28,211 bases of DNA from an uncultured Ruminococcus sp. (GCA_900550695.1 URTF01000025.1:1-28211); one strand, 5' to 3'; numbered from the stretch's first letter, positions 6,782 to 14,507 are shown. The notes: generated from the letters alone by a model not told the origin. Numbers and translations: made by a program.

Positions 6782-7573
6782 TTGGACAGAGAAAAATATT
6801 TTTACGCTCTTTCAAAGGTTCTTGACGGCGAACACAAAAGAGCAGGCATAGGAACTTACGGCGAAAAGACCGTTCATTCCGTTTTGAAAAATTACTTCGA
6901 GCCGTTTGAGGACAGTCACGAGCAAAAGGTCGGCGGCTTCGTTGCCGATATCGTAGGCGAAAACGGCATCATCGAGATACAGACCGCAGGCTTTGACAGA
7001 CTGCGGAAAAAGCTTGCCGCATTTCTTGAAGTCAGCGATGTTACCGTTGTTTATCCGATACCGCTCAACAAATGGCTGATACCGATAGATCCCGAAACGG
7101 GCAGACTCGGCAGAAAGCGCAAGTCCCCCAAAAAGGGTTCGCCCTACGATATTTTCCCCGAGCTTTACAAAATTAAACCGTTTCTGCCAAATGAACGGCT
7201 GCATTTCTGCATTGTGATGCTCGATGTCGAAGAATACCGTCAGCCGCCCGAAACCACAGGTCTGAAACGAGGTCGGCGCAGGGGCAGCACACGCTATGAC
7301 AGAATCCCAATTGCGCTTTGTGATGAGCTGCATTTTGACAGGCTTTCCGACTGGCTTTACTTCGTGCCGAACGGACTGGAAAGCGAATATACCTCGCACG
7401 ATTTTGCAGAAAAAGCACGGGTTCATACGTCAGCTGCACAGCTTGTACTGAATATTCTCACCGCACTCGGAGTTACCGAACGCATCGGCAAGCAGGGGCG
7501 AAGCTATCTTTACCGAACGATTATTAAAACAGACGAAGAAACCTTTCCGCCTCGCGCTTCAGACGTGCAGTAG
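6782..7573 (+). CDS. Conserved hypothetical protein with PD-(D/E)XK-like motifs
   Basis: A 263-residue protein beginning at a TTG (6782), chosen because the frame has no early ATG and the N-terminal residues look conserved-type sequence; GGTGAT just upstream is a weak binding site. I recall similar unannotated proteins in Clostridia but know no assigned function. Residues 25-70 read like a restriction-endonuclease-fold core: Glu28 (GEKTVH), Asp56 (VADIVG) and Glu65-Ile-Gln67 (IIEIQT), an E-x-Q variant also found in BglII. A Lys/Arg-rich segment follows (RKRKSPKKG; RGRRRG near 163). The last ~45 residues resemble a winged helix (LVLNILTALGV ... GRSYLYR). Its 3' end overlaps maf by 50 bases. 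Nuclease activity is inference only. Confidence 0.65.
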   Translation: MDREKYFYALSKVLDGEHKRAGIGTYGEKTVHSVLKNYFEPFEDSHEQKVGGFVADIVGENGIIEIQTAGFDRLRKKLAAFLEVSDVTVVYPIPLNKWLIPIDPETGRLGRKRKSPKKGSPYDIFPELYKIKPFLPNERLHFCIVMLDVEEYRQPPETTGLKRGRRRGSTRYDRIPIALCDELHFDRLSDWLYFVPNGLESEYTSHDFAEKARVHTSAAQLVLNILTALGVTERIGKQGRSYLYRTIIKTDEETFPPRASDVQ

Positions 7574-8087
7574 GCAAACCGACAACATTGAAATAGTCGC
7601 CGTGTATCTGTCTTGCGGGCAGAAAGCCTTTGTCCTGAATACCGTAAGCGCCTGCCTTATCCATCGGCGAACCTGTCCGAATGTAGCTTTCTATTTCTTC
7701 ATCGGAAAGCGGATAGAACTCCACCTCGGTCGTTTCGGAAAAGCTAAGGCTTCTTCCTTTATAAAAAAGACACACGCCGGTTATGACCTTATGAGTTTTG
7801 CCCGAAAGCTCAGTGAGCATACGCTTTGCATCGGCTTCATCATGCGGCTTTCCGTAGACTTTGCCGTTGAAAACAACTATTGTATCACAGCCGATAACAA
7901 ACGAATCGGCGTGTTCCTTTGCGATATGCGCAGCCTTTTTCACGGCGAGAAATTCTGCGCTCTGCTCGGCAGGTATTTCCTCGGGCAGGGTTTCGTCCAC
8001 ATCGGACGGGATACATTCAAATTTGTCAAAAACGCTCGCAAGAAGTTCTTTTCTTCTCGGCGATGCAGATGCAAGAATAACGTTCAT
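7524..8087 (-). CDS. maf: Maf family nucleotide pyrophosphatase
   Basis: A house-cleaning enzyme that hydrolyses dTTP, UTP or modified nucleoside triphosphates to the monophosphate and pyrophosphate. It was formerly described as a septum-formation inhibitor. The 187 residues carry all Maf motifs: ASASPRRKELL (7-17), SDVDET (28-33), GCDTIV (67-72), GKPHDEADAKRML, and SPMDKAGAYGIQ near 140, followed by FNVVGLP. The length is normal. The start at 8087 follows AAAGGAA. Its 3' end overlaps the convergent upstream gene by 50 bases. Confidence 0.95.
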   Translation of the reverse strand: MNVILASASPRRKELLASVFDKFECIPSDVDETLPEEIPAEQSAEFLAVKKAAHIAKEHADSFVIGCDTIVVFNGKVYGKPHDEADAKRMLTELSGKTHKVITGVCLFYKGRSLSFSETTEVEFYPLSDEEIESYIRTGSPMDKAGAYGIQDKGFLPARQIHGDYFNVVGLPTARLKREAERFLRLF

Positions 8088-8122
8088 TTTTTTATATTCC
8101 TTTCCAAAAGAGGTATTTTGCT

Positions 8123-8542
8123 ATGATAATAAAAGCTTATGAAAAACTTCCCGAAGAGGCGCATTTTATCCGTCAGACGGTTTTTGTCGAGGAGCAGGGC
8201 TTTGAGGAAGAATTCGATACTATTGACAATACAGCCGTTCACGCTGTCGGTTTCGCTGACGGTACTCCTATCGCAACGGGAAGAATTTTTCCTGCGGAAG
8301 AAAACGGCGCATACTATCTTGGCAGGCTTGCCGTTCTGAAGGATTTCCGCAAGGGCGGAACGGGCAGCAAAATACTTGCATTTCTCGAAAACGAAGCTGC
8401 AAAATGCGGCGCATCGAAGATAATTCTCCACGCCCAGATACAAGCACAGCCGTTCTACGAAAAGAACGGCTACATTGCAGAGGGTGAGCCTTTTCTTGAA
8501 GAATCAGCACCCCATATCACTATGGCGAAAAAGCTCAAATAA
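8123..8542 (+). CDS. GNAT family N-acetyltransferase (ElaA/YjcF-like)
   Basis: A single-domain acetyl-CoA-dependent acyltransferase of 139 residues. The N-terminal FIRQTVFVEEQGF (15-27), then GTPIATGRIF, YLGRLAVLKDFRKGGTGSKIL with the acetyl-CoA pyrophosphate-binding RKGGTG loop (about 77-82), and the final AQPFYEKNGY are typical of the ElaA/YjcF branch. The substrate is unknown. An AGAGG (8109-8113) precedes the ATG. It diverges from maf with 35 bases between them, and its stop is only 6 bases from the convergent mntP stop. Confidence 0.88.
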   Translation: MIIKAYEKLPEEAHFIRQTVFVEEQGFEEEFDTIDNTAVHAVGFADGTPIATGRIFPAEENGAYYLGRLAVLKDFRKGGTGSKILAFLENEAAKCGASKIILHAQIQAQPFYEKNGYIAEGEPFLEESAPHITMAKKLK

Positions 8543-8548
8543 AGAATT

Positions 8549-9127
8549 TTAGAAATTGATAACGCCGAGATGCTCGAGGAGAATTTTTACGCCCATAAGT
8601 ATAAGAATGATCCCTCCGACAAGCTCGGCTTTGCTTTTGTATTTGCTGCCGAATTTGTTTCCGATAACTACGCCGATTATCGAAAGCACGAATGTTGTTG
8701 CGCCGATTATCGAGATAGCCGACCAGATATTTACATTGAGGAATGCGAAGGTTATTCCGACAGCGAGAGCATCAATGCTCGTTGCGACTGCAAGAACAAA
8801 CAGCTCTTTTATGTCAAGCCTGTCTTCCTCCTGCTTGTCGGCCTCATTCCATTCCTTTATAGCCTCAATGACCATTTTTCCGCCGATAAAACCAAGGAGA
8901 AGAAACGCTATCCAGTGGTCTATCCTTGTGATGTACTTTTCAAAACCTATGCCGAGAAAATAGCCGATCAGAGGCATAATTGCCTGAAATCCGCCGAAGA
9001 ACAATGCGATGATGCCTGCGTGTTTGAAGTTGACCTTTCCCCGCATATTCAGTCCCTTGCATACCGAAACTGCGAATGCGTCCATAGAAAGCCCCACACC
9101 AATAAGAAAAAGCTCAACAAAACCCAT
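8549..9127 (-). CDS. mntP: Manganese efflux pump MntP
   Basis: An inner-membrane Mn(II) exporter that protects against manganese excess. The 192 residues form six hydrophobic segments in two homologous halves. Each half carries the conserved membrane Asp motif: GLSMDAFAVSVCKGL (Asp16) and ATSIDALAVGITF (Asp119). A charged cytoplasmic loop (91-106) joins the halves. The ATG at 9127 follows TAGGAG. Upstream lies a complete manganese riboswitch with its own promoter and terminator, which independently supports the assignment and predicts induction by Mn(II). Confidence 0.95.
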   Translation of the reverse strand: MGFVELFLIGVGLSMDAFAVSVCKGLNMRGKVNFKHAGIIALFFGGFQAIMPLIGYFLGIGFEKYITRIDHWIAFLLLGFIGGKMVIEAIKEWNEADKQEEDRLDIKELFVLAVATSIDALAVGITFAFLNVNIWSAISIIGATTFVLSIIGVVIGNKFGSKYKSKAELVGGIILILMGVKILLEHLGVINF

Positions 9128-9148
9128 AACAATACTCCTATTATAAAC

Positions 9149-9180
9149 AAAAAAACTTATGTCCGCATGCGGTACATAAG
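9149..9180 (-). terminator. Expression-platform terminator of the mntP riboswitch
   Basis: A nearly perfect 12-bp hairpin (9156-9180, one bulged base) on the minus strand is followed by seven T residues (plus-strand A run 9149-9155). It lies 22 bases before the mntP ATG. Confidence 0.9.
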
Positions 9181-9195
9181 CCGATAAAAAGGGTA

Positions 9196-9227
9196 CTCAT
9201 ATACAGCAAACAAACGCTATACATAAG
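9196..9227 (-). promoter_or_regulatory. Switching hairpin of the mntP riboswitch
   Basis: On the minus strand CTTATGTATAGC (9216-9227), which is also the 3' side of P1, can pair with GCTGTATATGAG (9196-9207) over 12 bp with three G-U pairs. Alternatively ATATGAG in the second segment can pair with CTTATGT in the left arm of the terminator and break it. This gives an ON switch with Mn(II). Confidence 0.6.
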
Positions 9228-9342
9228 TCTTGTCAAGGAAAAAGTTCCCCGTCCGAACCGGGCATTTACGCCGGTATGTCGATCCGAACACGCAGCCTGC
9301 AACCTCCCGGATGCATTTCTCTGCGCTGACTACTCCCCTATG
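9222..9342 (-). ncRNA. yybP-ykoY manganese riboswitch aptamer
   Basis: On the minus strand the leader shows the family signature GGGGAGTAG (9330-9338) near its 5' end and GACAAGACTTATG at its 3' end, with GACATACC in the centre. P1 forms between CATAGG (9337-9342) and CTTATG (9222-9227) with one G-U pair. Sensing of Mn(II) is established for this RNA class, and the downstream gene is the Mn exporter. Confidence 0.9.
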
Positions 9343-9350
9343 AAGATCAA

Positions 9351-9384
9351 GTCAAAGACAGTTAACTTTTCAACTGCCTTTGAC
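9351..9384. repeat. Hairpin at the 5' end of the mntP leader
   Basis: GTCAAAG-A-CAGTT (9351-9363) pairs with AACTG-C-CTTTGAC (9372-9384), a 12-bp stem with one mismatch. It overlaps the predicted start site (about 9379) and lies before the aptamer. It may stabilise the mRNA 5' end or be a remnant terminator for the MATE gene. Confidence 0.6.
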
Positions 9385-9385
9385 T

Positions 9386-9414
9386 ATTTTACAATATTCA
9401 CCGATGCTTGTCAA
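9386..9414 (-). promoter_or_regulatory. Sigma-A promoter of mntP
   Basis: On the minus strand TTGACA (9409-9414), a 17-base spacer, then TAAAAT (9386-9391). It gives a leader of about 250 bases that contains the whole riboswitch. Confidence 0.75.
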
Positions 9415-9480
9415 GTCATTTTATGCTAAAATTTTATTTTTATGCTAAATTCCTATTTTTCTGTAAACAAAGCAGAAAAA

Positions 9481-10818
9481 TCATTCCTCGACAGCACGTT
9501 TTTTCATTGCAGGGTGATTCATAAGCCTGATTATGAGCGGAATGACCATAAGGACCCACACGATAGGTTCGGAAAGGATTATTCCCATATATCCAATTCT
9601 CGGTGCGAGAAGAATAACGATCCCCACCTTGCCGAGAAGCTCGATAGCACTCGAAACGATAGGCGTTTTGTGTACACCGAGTCCCTGCAGGGCATTTCGG
9701 AATATCGAAATTACAGCTGTCACGCAGTAAAGTATGCAGTTCACACGCAGATAAAGCGTTGCCGTATCGATGATTTCGGGAACATCTGTCGACGTTATGA
9801 ATCGGAGAAGCGGCGGTGCAAAGCTGTATATGAACACAATAAGAAGTGCGCACCATATCCACGAATAAAGCACCGAGAGGAACACTCCCCTGCGTATTCT
9901 TCCGTATTTTTCCGCACCGTAATTCTGCGCACAGTAAGCCGCCATTGTCATACCGAAAACGGCGAACGGCATCATAAAGAAGCTTGTCAGCTTTCGGGCG
10001 GCAGTATGCGCAACGATGATATTTGTGCCGAATGTATTGATGGAACTCTGGAGTGCAACTGTACCGAACGCAACAAAGCTGTTCATAAATCCCATTGAAA
10101 GTCCGCTGCCCATAAGGTCTTTCACCATATCCGCCGAGAGTGCAAAGTCCTCTGCCTTTACACGGAGCATCTTGTATTTTTTGAACATATATACGAAGCA
10201 AAGCACGGCGGAAACTATCTGCGAGATTATCGTAGCATAAGCCGCGCCCTCAACACCCATATTCACCTTTGCGATGAAAATATAGTCGAGCGCAACATTC
10301 AGCACGGACGAGATTATAAGAAAAATAAGCGGAGTTATCGTGTCACCGACAGCTCTCAGAACGCTTGCGCAGACGTTGTAAGCCATTGAAGCCGTCATAC
10401 CGAGGAGAATTATCCTTGCATAAGCATAGGCATTTTCATAATGCTCTGACGGGATATTGAGTGCGGAGAATATCTGCGGAAGAAAAACAACGCTCAATAC
10501 AGTAAGCACTATCGAAACAGCCACGCCGAGCATAAGTGTGTGTGCGACTGCACTGCGGAGCTTTTTTTCGTCCTTTGCGCCGAAGCTCTGAGCCGTCACT
10601 ACCGCAAAGCCGTTCGTCAGTCCGAGCAGGAATCCGACTATAAGGTCGTTGAGCGTCGAGGTCGAGCCGACAGCCGCAAGCGCATTGTTTCCGAGCGTGT
10701 TGCCGACTATAAAAACATCTGCGAAGCTGTACAGAAGCTGAAATATATTTCCTATCGCAAGCGGTATCGCAAACGTGATTATGAGCTTTCCTATCTTTCC
10801 CTGAGTTAAATCTTTCAT
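9481..10818 (-). CDS. MATE family multidrug/cation antiporter
   Basis: A 445-residue inner-membrane exporter with about twelve helices in two six-helix bundles, expected to use Na+ or H+ to extrude organic cations, drugs or metabolites. The N-terminal sequence GKLIITFAIPLAIGNIFQLL (residues 9-28) followed by DVFIVGNTLGNNALAAVG is characteristic of Firmicute MATE proteins, and the second half repeats it weakly. The ATG at 10818 follows AGGTGAT. The gene stands alone, upstream of and on the same strand as mntP, but mntP has its own promoter. The substrate cannot be predicted. Confidence 0.9.
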   Translation of the reverse strand: MKDLTQGKIGKLIITFAIPLAIGNIFQLLYSFADVFIVGNTLGNNALAAVGSTSTLNDLIVGFLLGLTNGFAVVTAQSFGAKDEKKLRSAVAHTLMLGVAVSIVLTVLSVVFLPQIFSALNIPSEHYENAYAYARIILLGMTASMAYNVCASVLRAVGDTITPLIFLIISSVLNVALDYIFIAKVNMGVEGAAYATIISQIVSAVLCFVYMFKKYKMLRVKAEDFALSADMVKDLMGSGLSMGFMNSFVAFGTVALQSSINTFGTNIIVAHTAARKLTSFFMMPFAVFGMTMAAYCAQNYGAEKYGRIRRGVFLSVLYSWIWCALLIVFIYSFAPPLLRFITSTDVPEIIDTATLYLRVNCILYCVTAVISIFRNALQGLGVHKTPIVSSAIELLGKVGIVILLAPRIGYMGIILSEPIVWVLMVIPLIIRLMNHPAMKKRAVEE

Positions 10819-11114
10819 AAACGATCACCTATGTTGATTTTGTCATTGATTTTGAAAACGATATGATTTTATCATAGTCAAAATCTCATTTATTGCAGAT
10901 AAATAGGCTTTTTTGTAAAAACTTTTTGGCTTATACGTTTTCGTATAAAATGCGGTTTAAACCGTTAAAACGAAACTTTACTCTTATACTATATTAAATA
11001 TAATTATACCGTTTATGTATATTTCCGAAGTCGATTTTTGTCGTTTCTGAGCGGAAATGGCGCTTTCTTAAAGTGATATATATAAATTTATATGTATTAT
11101 ATATCAAAAAACAG

Positions 11115-11142
11115 TTGAAATTTATAAAAAATGTGTTATAAT
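11115..11142 (+). promoter_or_regulatory. Promoter of pflB
   Basis: TTGAAA (11115-11120), a 16-base spacer, then TATAAT (11137-11142). The predicted start near 11149 gives a leader of about 82 bases. It is flanked upstream by the 11075-11105 inverted repeat. Confidence 0.7.
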
Positions 11143-11162
11143 ATATTTGTAAACAAAAAGAA

Positions 11163-11201
11163 TCGGCAAAAATCAGTAACCAACATACGGTTTTTGACCG
11201 A
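11163..11201 (+). repeat. 5' leader hairpin of pflB
   Basis: TCGG-CAAAAA (11163-11172) pairs with TTTTTG-A-CCGA (11191-11201), leaving one bulged A. It lies between the start site and the ribosome binding site and may stabilise this highly expressed mRNA. No T run follows, so it is not a terminator. Confidence 0.55.
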
Positions 11202-11230
11202 CGAATTTAAATAACAGGAGGAAAAAACAC

Positions 11231-13525
11231 ATGGTTAATTTTGATCAGTGGAACGGCTTCGAAGGCAGACTTTGGAAAGAGCAGATCGATGTCAGAGACT
11301 TCATTCAGAAGAACTACACACCTTATGACGGTGACGAATCTTTCCTTGCAGGTCCTACAGAAGCTACAAACAAGCTTTGGGGCAAGCTCCAGGAACTTAT
11401 GATCGAACAGCGTAACAAGGGCGGCGTTCTCGACTGCGAAACAGAAGTTGTAACAGGTCTTACAGCTTACGGCCCCGGATACATCGACGAATCCATGAAG
11501 GATCTCGAAAAGGTAGTCGGTCTTCAGACAGACAAGCCTCTCAAGAGAGCATTCATGCCTTACGGCGGTATCAAGATGGCACAGCAGGCTGCTGAAAGCT
11601 ACGGCTACAAGATCAACCCCAAGTACGATCAGATCTTCAACGAATATCACAAGACACATAACCAGGGCGTTTTCGATGCTTACACACCTGAGATCAGAGC
11701 TGCAAGAAACAGCCACATCATCACAGGTCTTCCCGATACATACGGCCGTGGACGTATCGTAGGCGACTACAGAAGAGTTGCTCTTTACGGTATCGACTTC
11801 CTCATCAAGGAAAAGGAAGCTGACAAGGCTAACTGCGGCGACGGCACAATGACTGATGATGTTATCCGTCTTCGTGAAGAGATCACAGACCAGATCAAGG
11901 CTCTCAAGGGCATGAAGGAAATGGCTGCTGTTTACGGCTACGACATTTCTCAGCCTGCCAAGAACGCAAGAGAAGCTGTTCAGTGGCTCTACTTCGGCTA
12001 CCTCGCTGCTATCAAGACACAGAACGGTGCTGCAATGTCCGTTGGCCGTGTTTCCACATTCCTCGATATTTACATCGAAAGAGATATCAAGGCTGGTATC
12101 CTCACAGAATCCGAAGCTCAGGAACTCATCGACCACATGGTTATGAAGTTCAGAATGGTCAAGTTCGCAAGAATCCCATCTTACAACGAACTCTTCTCCG
12201 GTGACCCTGTTTGGGCTACACTTGAAGTCGGCGGTATCGGCTGCGACGGACGTTCTATGGTAACAAAGAACGACTTCCGTTTCCTCCATACTCTCGAAAA
12301 CATGGGACCTTCTCCTGAGCCAAACCTCACAGTTCTTTATTCTTCCGCTCTCCCTGCAGCATTCAAGAAGTACGCTGCTAAGATCTCTATCGACACAAGC
12401 TCGATCCAGTACGAGAACGATGATGTTATGAAGCCTGTATGGGGCGATGACTACTCCATCTGCTGCTGCGTATCCGCTACACAGACAGGTAAGGAGATCC
12501 AGTTCTTCGGCGCTCGTGCAAACCTTGCCAAGGCTCTTCTCTACGCTATCAACGGCGGTGTTGATGAAAAGCTCGGCACACAGATCGGACCTGCTTACAA
12601 GGGCATCACTTCCGAATACCTCGACTACAACGAAGTTATCAAGAAGTACACAGTTATGCTCGACTGGCTCGCTGGTCTCTATGTAAATACACTTAACCTT
12701 ATCCACTATATGCACGATAAGTACTACTACGAAGCTGCTGAAATGGCTCTTATCGATACAGACGTAAGACGTACATTTGCAACAGGTATCGCAGGTTTCT
12801 CACACGTTATCGACTCCCTCTCCGCTATCAAGTACGCTAAGGTAAAGGTTGTCCGCGGCGATGTTGATATCAAGAACAAGAAGGGTGAAGTTATCGGCGT
12901 AGCTAAGGACGTTGCTCTTGATTACCAGATCGAAGGCGACTTCCCAAGATACGGCAACGATGACGACAGAGCTGACGAGATCGGTGTATGGCTCCTTAAG
13001 ACATTCCTTGAAATGATCAAGAAGAGACACACATACAGAGATTCCGAGCCTACAACATCTATCCTTACTATCACATCGAACGTTGTTTATGGTAAGGCTA
13101 CAGGTGCTCTTCCTGACGGTCGTAAGGCAGGCGCTCCGTTTGCTCCTGGTGCTAACCCATCTTACGGTGCAGAACAGAACGGTCTTGTTGCATCTCTTAA
13201 CTCCACAGCTAAGATCCCATACGTTTGGGCTCTCGACGGTATTTCCAATACTCAGTCCATGAACCCTGAGGCTCTTGGCAATAACAAGCCTGAAAGAATC
13301 GACAACCTCGTTGCTGTTATGGACGGTTACTTCGATCAGGGCGCTCACCACCTCAATGTAAACGTATTTGGCAGAGACCTCCTCGAAAAGATCAAGGCTG
13401 ATCCTAAGAACCCTGAATACGCTAACTTCACGATCCGTGTATCCGGCTACGCTGTACGTTTTGTAGACCTCACACCTGAACAGCAGGATGACGTTATCTC
13501 CAGAACATTCCACGCTACCAGATAA
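11231..13525 (+). CDS. pflB: Formate acetyltransferase (pyruvate formate-lyase)
   Basis: A cytoplasmic glycyl-radical enzyme converting pyruvate and CoA to acetyl-CoA and formate, a main fermentation step in ruminococci. The 764 residues are close to the 760 of E. coli PflB. The radical glycine is Gly739 in RVSGYAVRF, 25 residues from the end. The catalytic Cys pair is Cys412-Cys413, inside a run of three Cys (SICCCVSAT, 409-417), where the E. coli enzyme has ACCVS. NRNKGG-type and ARANLAKALLYAINGG segments are typical PFL. AGGAGG (11217-11222) precedes the ATG. Codon use is markedly biased (AAG Lys, ACA Thr), consistent with very high expression. pflA follows after a terminator. Confidence 0.98.
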   Translation: MVNFDQWNGFEGRLWKEQIDVRDFIQKNYTPYDGDESFLAGPTEATNKLWGKLQELMIEQRNKGGVLDCETEVVTGLTAYGPGYIDESMKDLEKVVGLQTDKPLKRAFMPYGGIKMAQQAAESYGYKINPKYDQIFNEYHKTHNQGVFDAYTPEIRAARNSHIITGLPDTYGRGRIVGDYRRVALYGIDFLIKEKEADKANCGDGTMTDDVIRLREEITDQIKALKGMKEMAAVYGYDISQPAKNAREAVQWLYFGYLAAIKTQNGAAMSVGRVSTFLDIYIERDIKAGILTESEAQELIDHMVMKFRMVKFARIPSYNELFSGDPVWATLEVGGIGCDGRSMVTKNDFRFLHTLENMGPSPEPNLTVLYSSALPAAFKKYAAKISIDTSSIQYENDDVMKPVWGDDYSICCCVSATQTGKEIQFFGARANLAKALLYAINGGVDEKLGTQIGPAYKGITSEYLDYNEVIKKYTVMLDWLAGLYVNTLNLIHYMHDKYYYEAAEMALIDTDVRRTFATGIAGFSHVIDSLSAIKYAKVKVVRGDVDIKNKKGEVIGVAKDVALDYQIEGDFPRYGNDDDRADEIGVWLLKTFLEMIKKRHTYRDSEPTTSILTITSNVVYGKATGALPDGRKAGAPFAPGANPSYGAEQNGLVASLNSTAKIPYVWALDGISNTQSMNPEALGNNKPERIDNLVAVMDGYFDQGAHHLNVNVFGRDLLEKIKADPKNPEYANFTIRVSGYAVRFVDLTPEQQDDVISRTFHATR

Positions 13526-13555
13526 ATTATCGGCGCAAGTTTGTAAATAATATAG

Positions 13556-13587
13556 TGGCAGGCGAAGAAATTTGCCTGCCATTTTTT
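13556..13587 (+). terminator. Intrinsic terminator between pflB and pflA
   Basis: TGGCAGGC (13556-13563) pairs perfectly with GCCTGCCA (13574-13581), followed by six T residues (13582-13587). It ends 20 bases before the pflA ATG, so pflA must be expressed by read-through or a cryptic promoter. Confidence 0.88.
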
Positions 13588-13607
13588 CTAAAAAGGAAGT
13601 GAAAAAG

Positions 13608-14345
13608 ATGAACGAAATAAAAGGCAAGGTACATTCAATTGAAAGCTTCGGTTCGGCTGACGGTCCCGGAGTAAGATATATTTTCTTCTTAAAAGGCTGC
13701 CCTATGCGCTGCAAGTATTGCCATAATCCCGATACTTGGGGTTCGTCTGCACTTTTGGGTGAATTCACACCGCAGGAGGCTTATGAAAAGGCTGCCCGTT
13801 ACAAGCCATACTGGAAAAGCGGCGGCGGTATCACCGTAAGCGGCGGCGAGGCACTTCTACAGATAGATTTCGTCACCGAGCTTTTCAAAATTGCAAAGGA
13901 ACACGGTGTGAACACATGTCTTGACACCTCGGGACAGCCGTTCACTCGTTCCGAACCGCAGTTTTCCAAGTACAAAGAGCTTATCAAGTACACCGACCTC
14001 TTCCTGCTTGATATAAAAGAGATCGACAATGATAAGCACAAGGAACTCACGGGCTGCTCAAACGAAAGCATACTCGACTTTGCAAAGTTTCTCTCCGACG
14101 AGGGCAAGCATATGTGGATAAGATATGTTCTTGTTCCGACAGTTACCAGCGATAAGGCTGACCTTGAAAAGACAAGAGCTTTCATCGACACGCTGAAGAC
14201 TGTTGACCGTGTTGAAGTTCTCCCCTATCATACTCTTGGCGTTTTCAAATGGGAAAACCTCGGCATAAAGTACGGACTTGAGGGTGTTCCAACACCTACT
14301 TCCGATGAAGTTAAGGAAGCAAAGGAAATTCTCGGCGCACTTTGA
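13608..14345 (+). CDS. pflA: Pyruvate formate-lyase activating enzyme (radical SAM)
   Basis: It uses S-adenosylmethionine and a [4Fe-4S] cluster to place the radical on Gly739 of PflB. The 245 residues contain the radical-SAM motif CPMRCKYC (Cys31, Cys35, Cys38), preceded by the family start HSIESFGSADGPGVRY. GGGITVSGGEALLQ (SAM-binding GGE), DTSG and PYHTLG also fit PflA, whose usual length is about 245. The ATG at 13608 was chosen over an in-frame TTG at 13572 because the TTG sits in the terminator stem and AGGAAG (13595-13600) precedes the ATG. It ends in its own terminator. Confidence 0.97.
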   Translation: MNEIKGKVHSIESFGSADGPGVRYIFFLKGCPMRCKYCHNPDTWGSSALLGEFTPQEAYEKAARYKPYWKSGGGITVSGGEALLQIDFVTELFKIAKEHGVNTCLDTSGQPFTRSEPQFSKYKELIKYTDLFLLDIKEIDNDKHKELTGCSNESILDFAKFLSDEGKHMWIRYVLVPTVTSDKADLEKTRAFIDTLKTVDRVEVLPYHTLGVFKWENLGIKYGLEGVPTPTSDEVKEAKEILGAL

Positions 14346-14353
14346 TTTTATAT

Positions 14354-14392
14354 GCACCTTATAGGCTTCACAAGGCTTATAGGGTGCTTTTT
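14354..14392 (+). terminator. Terminator after pflA
   Basis: A GCACC...GGGTGC stem (14354-14387), extended by TTATAGGCTT against AAGGCTTATA-type pairing with G-U pairs, is followed by five T residues. It starts 9 bases after the pflA stop. Confidence 0.85.
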
Positions 14393-14507
14393 ATTACAAA
14401 AATTCAATAAGCAATTTGTCAACAACGCCAAATCAATGCAGAAATGAAAAAATTTCCCGCTTTGGATTGTTTATATAGCAGAAGCATAATTCAAGGAGGG
14501 TAAATAA

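Larger units (their letters stand above)
10819..11230. other. AT-rich divergent intergenic region between the MATE gene and pflB
   Basis: This 412-bp region contains no convincing gene. It holds several symmetric elements: TTATACG-tttt-CGTATAA (10931-10948), the 12-bp palindrome CGGTTTAAACCG (10953-10964), GATATATA/TATATATC arms (11075-11082 and 11098-11105) around a TAAATTTA core, and TATGA-tttta-TCATA near 10861-10875. These are candidate operators for pflB or the MATE gene. A second weak plus-strand promoter (TTTACT, 16 bases, TATAAT at 10992-10997) may exist. I could not match any site to a named regulator. Confidence 0.55.

Noticed and set aside
11207..12715. 502-residue minus-strand open frame antisense to pflB
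   Set aside because: It results from the strong codon bias of pflB, which avoids stops on the other strand. The protein is Cys/Val/Ser-rich without motifs, and no binding site or promoter was seen.
13572..13607. Upstream TTG start for pflA
   Set aside because: It lies in the pflB terminator stem; the ATG at 13608 has a proper binding site and gives the usual family length.
14462..14490. TTGGAT-17-CATAAT as promoter of the lipoprotein gene
   Set aside because: The start would fall inside the ribosome binding site at 14494-14499, leaving no usable leader.
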